Shown here: piece after piece, positions 60,017 through 64,000 of the stretch | Layout: each line of letters opens with the position of its first letter | Position numbering within the stretch: position 1 is the stretch's first letter | NCBI RefSeq assembly: GCF_036588685.1 | Contig: NC_086384.1 | Location: forward strand, 13,778,195-13,842,194 | Direction of reading: 5' to 3' | Source of the DNA: Mytilus trossulus | Taxonomy: Eukaryota; Mollusca; Bivalvia; Mytilida; Mytilidae | Length of the DNA: 64,000 nucleotides | Translations under genes and position numbers: made by a program | Notes under the pieces: generated by a model | Told to the model about the DNA's origin: nothing | Databases searched by the model: none | The model's input: only the letters and a program-made list of their open reading frames with translations

Positions 60017-62281
60017 ATGAAAACACTTTAAGTTGTGATGACGCTTGTGGTAGTAGGACACTGCCTACTGGAAGATATTTTGGGAAACATACCGGAAAGC
60101 AAAAGATCGGTAAGAAGCATAAAAAATCCTACAGATCAGTCACAACATACTACTTACAGATCAGTCACACCTGACTACTTACAGATCGGTCACTCCTGAC
60201 TACTTACAGATCAGTCAAACCTGACTACTTACAGATCAGTCACAACTAACTAATGACAGAACAGCCACAACTGACTACTGACAGATCAGTCACAACTGAC
60301 TTTTTACAGATTAGTCACAACTGATTACTTACAGATCAGTCACAACTGATTACTTACAGATCAGTCACAACTGATTACTTACAGATCAGTCACAACTGAT
60401 TACTTACAGATCAGTCACAACTAACTACTAACAGATCAGTCACAACTGATTACTTACAGATCAGTCACAACTGATTACTTACAGATTAGTCACAACTGAT
60501 TACTTACAGATTAGTCACAACTGATTACTTACAGATCAGTCACAACTGATTACTTACAGATCAGTCACAACTGATTACTTACATATCAGTCACAACTAAC
60601 TACTTACAGATCAGTCACAACTAACTACTTACAGATTAGTCACAACTGATTACTTACAGATCGGTATTTTACAAACAAAAAACGAACGATTCATCAGTTT
60701 CAGATATCGTGCCTAAAACTGACAGATTGGTGAATAATTTAAAACTAAAAAATTAGATTATTTAGTAACACATAGAAACAAGAAAACGATCTATACTATA
60801 AAGTACCTTACATATATTTGCTAGCAGTTTTAGTGTCATTAATCTGTATATATGTGTCTGATTCTATGATTTATGATCAATGTTTAGAATATAAGAATAT
60901 ATATCTGATTTGTTGAACTAATAGATAAAAAAGTTGTTCTTTGTATGTTTTGTCAGCGAGAGGAAATAAGTCCAACAATTGTGTCATTGTAAACGGTTGA
61001 AACTGTCGTAAATTATACCATGTCAATCACATCACATTTGTAGCCGTTTTTGTTTGTTATAATTTACTTAGTGGATCCTTAGTTCATGTATTAAGGGAAC
61101 AAATTACAGTTTCCCAGCATTAGGTTAACCTTATGAGTACCCAAGGTAGGTAAAGGAAGTCAACTTAGGAGCGCTGTATGGAGTCATGTTTCATGTATCT
61201 ATGAATGTCTGCAGTGTGTTTATATACAATATGAATTTTGAAACCAATTGAAATAGTTTCAAGAGAAATATTCAAAAAGACTTACCTTATTGTTCCACAC
61301 GACACTATTGTTTTAAAATTAATGTTTGTTTTTTTATTCTTATTAATTTATGTGTTTCTTTATATACATATTATTTGTACAGCTCGTCACAAGAAGAAGT
61401 CATGAAAATACACTCAACTTTTTGTATAGGATAGCTGATAATAATAGGAATGATCGATTATCAGCATCAGAATTGGCTCAATATACACAACCGAATCACG
61501 GCAAGACACCGTTACAGAATGCCAGAGAGACTGTTCGACTCTGTGATACCAATAATGATCGCGAGTTGACCAAAAAAGGTAATATATCGATCGCAACCAA
61601 TGACACAAAAAGTTGTATGAATTAAGACTTTTTGAATCATGTATCCCATATCTGCTAATACTTTTGTGTTAAATTCGGATTTGCTTCAAATTTGATATGT
61701 GTTCATTATCTCCTCATAATTTAATTGTAGATGTAACGTGTCTTCTGATAAGATTGGGTGTATTGTCTTTCAGCTTATAGACATAATTTTTTTATGCAAC
61801 TGTGATGCCATCAAATTTTTTTCATGATATACTACGGCTTTAAATTTAATGAAGAATTAATAATCATGATATAATCATCTTAATAAAAAAAAGGACAATG
61901 GAGAACAGTGGTGTAGCACATGAAATTCATAAAAGTTTCCGTACGTCTTTAAAAGAATGTTAATACAACGTGTATCAAATCAACAAACTTTGGAAGAATA
62001 TACACTTTCCATACATACTATTATGGAGTATATCTATATACATACGATGTTTTTCTTAAAAAATAACATGTTCAACAAGACTTAACAAATGATATAACGG
62101 AAAAACTCCCACCGCAAGAATGCCTTAATAAAAACATATAATAATACATATTCCTATTGAATCATTTCTGAGATGACTTTGTTTAGAGAAGGGGAAACAT
62201 AGGGTTCAAATAACTTCCTTCTCAAATTTTAAATTTTCTTTTTTAGAAATGCTGATATACTTGAATAGTGCGGAAAATTGA
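60017..62281 (+). pseudogene. Pseudogene D: degraded secreted EF-hand gene
   Basis: Exons 60017-60109, 61383-61578 and 62247-62281 keep the family's splice sites and length. Codon 5 is TAA (60029-60031), where A has TTA and B and C have TTG, so the signal peptide is cut short. EF-hand loop 1 reads DNNRNDRLSASE: the ligand Asp at position 3 is Asn and the Gly at position 6 is Asp. Loop 2 is DTNNDRELTKKE. Other changes are G37S and, in the last helix, T100I. An in-frame ATG at codon 8 could start a product with a shortened hydrophobic start (MTLVVVGHC), so some function is not excluded. The first exon's last base is also changed, and a 25-bp array has expanded beside the exon 2 donor. Ca binding by loop 1 is unlikely. 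Confidence 0.8.
60131..60665 (+). repeat. 25-bp minisatellite, about 21 units, beside the exon 2 donor of D
   Basis: Units 'cagatcagtcacaactgatt' plus 'actta', starting about 20 nt inside intron 2. Genes B and C carry about three units at the same place. Confidence 0.95.
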
Positions 62282-62399
62282 GGAATGCAGTGCGTTATTT
62301 GTTGTAACAACTATATAATTGTTATTTCATATTAAAGATGATCCCACAATTTAGGTGCTTATTAAAGTAAAAACATCAATGCTACTTATATAAAAAAAA

Positions 62400-62620
62400 G
62401 TCATCCAATTGTATAAGAGAAGAAAAAAACCGCAGGGATATTCAAACGCATTTGTTGAAAATAAACTGATAATGCCATGAAAAATTGAAGGAAAAAACCT
62501 TAAAACAAACAACACAATTCAAACGATTAAAAACAAGTCTTAAGACTGTGCAACACGAATCGCATTAAAAACCAGAAGTGATCTCAGGTGCCCACGGAGA
62601 AATCAAAGATTCTGCTTTAT
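62400..62620 (-). repeat. DR2 fragment downstream of D
   Basis: Single-unit form of the flank that is amplified after B and C ('actgtgcaacacgaatcgc', 'agtgatctcaggtgcccac'). AATAAA lies at 62460-62465. Confidence 0.6.
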
Positions 62621-62709
62621 GTTGTTCATATAAGTTCAAACTTGGTGATAAATGTTTTATATATATTTAGAAATGAATGTTCGCTAGTCATAATACAATG
62701 AGCTATAAA

Positions 62710-62940
62710 AAGAAGATGTGGTTCATTGTAGTATGATTACCTATGATATACATACGTCATGTACACAGCAACCCAACACAAGGAAATGAATATACATTCA
62801 ACGAACATTCATCTTCCCTTTAATGCGTTTATTGTAACATACCCTAGTATTTTATAAAAAGAGATGCCGCGTGCACAAGATGTGCTTATTTCCCTTCCTG
62901 AGCACATACGTTTACCTCGTTTGTTGGTGTGCTTTTTGAT
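62710..62940. repeat. Conserved 3' flank shared with gene A
   Basis: Aligns with 26690-26905, up to 'gatgccgcgtgcacaagatg'. Confidence 0.65.
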
Positions 62941-63224
62941 GCAAGTCTTTTTAGTCTATATAAAAGAGCAAAAACACTGTTTTGTTGAGGAATTGCACCA
63001 ATCCGCATAAAGGCTCCACGATTTGAGATACTACTCGTGCTACAACAAACCTGTGAAACTTGTAGAAACATTGTTAAAACTGAAGAACATGCATTATTAG
63101 AGAGTTCATTGTACGATGACCTGCAACGTTTTAGCTTTATTTTGTTAGAAGAATTTAACTTTTTAATTTTAATTTTTCTTATCTGAATAAAATTTAAATT
63201 GTTTTAAAAGGTAATGATTGTGAT

Positions 63225-63660
63225 ATTAAAAAAAAAGATGTGGTATAATTGTCAATGAGACAACTATATATAAAAGACCAAAATGACACAAACGTTAACA
63301 ACTATGGGTCACCACACGGCCTTCAACAATGAGCAAAGCATATACCGCACAGTCATTTATAAAAGACCCCGATAAGACAATGTAAAACAATTCAAACGAG
63401 AAAACTAACGGCCTTATATATGTAAAAAAAAATGAACGAAAAACAAATATGTAACACATAAACAAACGACAACCACTGAATTACAGGCTCCTGATTTGGG
63501 ACAGGCACATACATAAATAATGTGGCGGGGTTAAACATGTTAGCGGGATCCCAACTCTCCCCTAACCTGGGATAGTGGTATAACAGTACAACAAAAGAAC
63601 GAACTATAAAAATCATTTGAAAAAGGTTTAACTCATCAGATAGACAAAATATACAGGTAG
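63225..63660 (+). repeat. Dispersed repeat DR1, most complete plus-strand copy
   Basis: From 'aaaaaaaaagatgtggtat' to 'actcatcagatagacaaaat'. It includes every block seen in the other DR1 fragments and serves as the reference copy. The minus-strand frame across it is a repeat artefact. Confidence 0.8.
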
Positions 63661-64000
63661 ACGTGGCCTCGCAGTTATCTGACAGCTAGTTCAAAGCCAC
63701 TAACAACTAATTAAAAAAATCCTGCCTCTTAAAACTCAACAGCATTGTAATGAATAATATCAATATTCGCAAATTTAGTTGGATAGAAGACGTTGTCTTT
63801 TTTAATCGTTAAACTTTATATAATCTAAACAATTCATAGTTTTTAAGAAATTATAAATTAAGCTGTATATCAATATTTACGATTATCTTATTTTTAATTG
63901 TGTCTCCCATAACTCTCTTATAATGGCACCAGTTTTTTTTTTATACTATTTGATGTATTCATCTTATGTGTTATATTTGTAATACTAATGATGTGACGTT
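63661..64000. other. Nothing recognised
   Basis: AT-rich end of the window without a supported feature. Confidence 0.5.

Overview
ORGANISM. The window is AT-rich, intron-bearing, gene-poor eukaryotic nuclear DNA packed with dispersed repeats. Several repeat families match ones I recognise from marine mussels (Mytilus), and hammerhead-ribozyme retrozymes are known from bivalves, so a mussel is the best inference. I could not search a database. There are no tRNA, rRNA or CRISPR features, and no recognisable transposase or reverse transcriptase. The only coding sequence I can defend is one small gene family. GENES. Four tandem plus-strand copies (A, B, C, D) encode a secreted protein of about 107 residues with a signal peptide and two EF-hand calcium-binding loops. 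Each has the same architecture: a conserved TATA promoter, a non-coding first exon of about 63 nt, a 31-codon signal-peptide exon, a 196-nt EF-hand exon, and a short last exon that supplies the final calcium ligand and the last helix of EF-hand 2. A (23503-26184), B (39017-41582) and C (47072-49040) have open reading frames. D (60017-62281) has a stop at codon 5 and a damaged first calcium loop, and is called a pseudogene. B and C are nearly identical over several kb and are the youngest pair. A is about two-thirds identical to B in the mature region. LAYOUT. 1-22190 holds three copies of the gene family's upstream region; only the third is followed by a gene (A). The second copy is split by two tandem 5.9-kb repeats of unknown type (7120-18918). 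26200-33000 is repeat-rich spacer. 33000-42600 is unit B, 42600-49700 unit C, 49700-54100 spacer with two dimeric repeats, and 54100-62900 unit D. The right end carries one more dispersed repeat. MOBILE AND RNA ELEMENTS. The most notable layer is a set of predicted hammerhead ribozymes. One family forms dimeric retrozymes with a period of about 341-344 bp (1780-2288, 6657-7119 split by an insertion, and 36148-36606 on the minus strand). A second hammerhead class sits in the two 415-bp direct repeats of a 1.07-kb Penelope-like element (3851-4925). Single hammerheads lie in introns of the EF-hand genes, one of them in sense orientation. Other elements include TTAA-flanked MITEs (one present in B and absent from C), a long fold-back palindrome in intron 1 of B, C and D, and several minisatellites that expanded differently among the copies. 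Ribozyme calls rest on conserved core and base pairing read by eye; activity is not shown.
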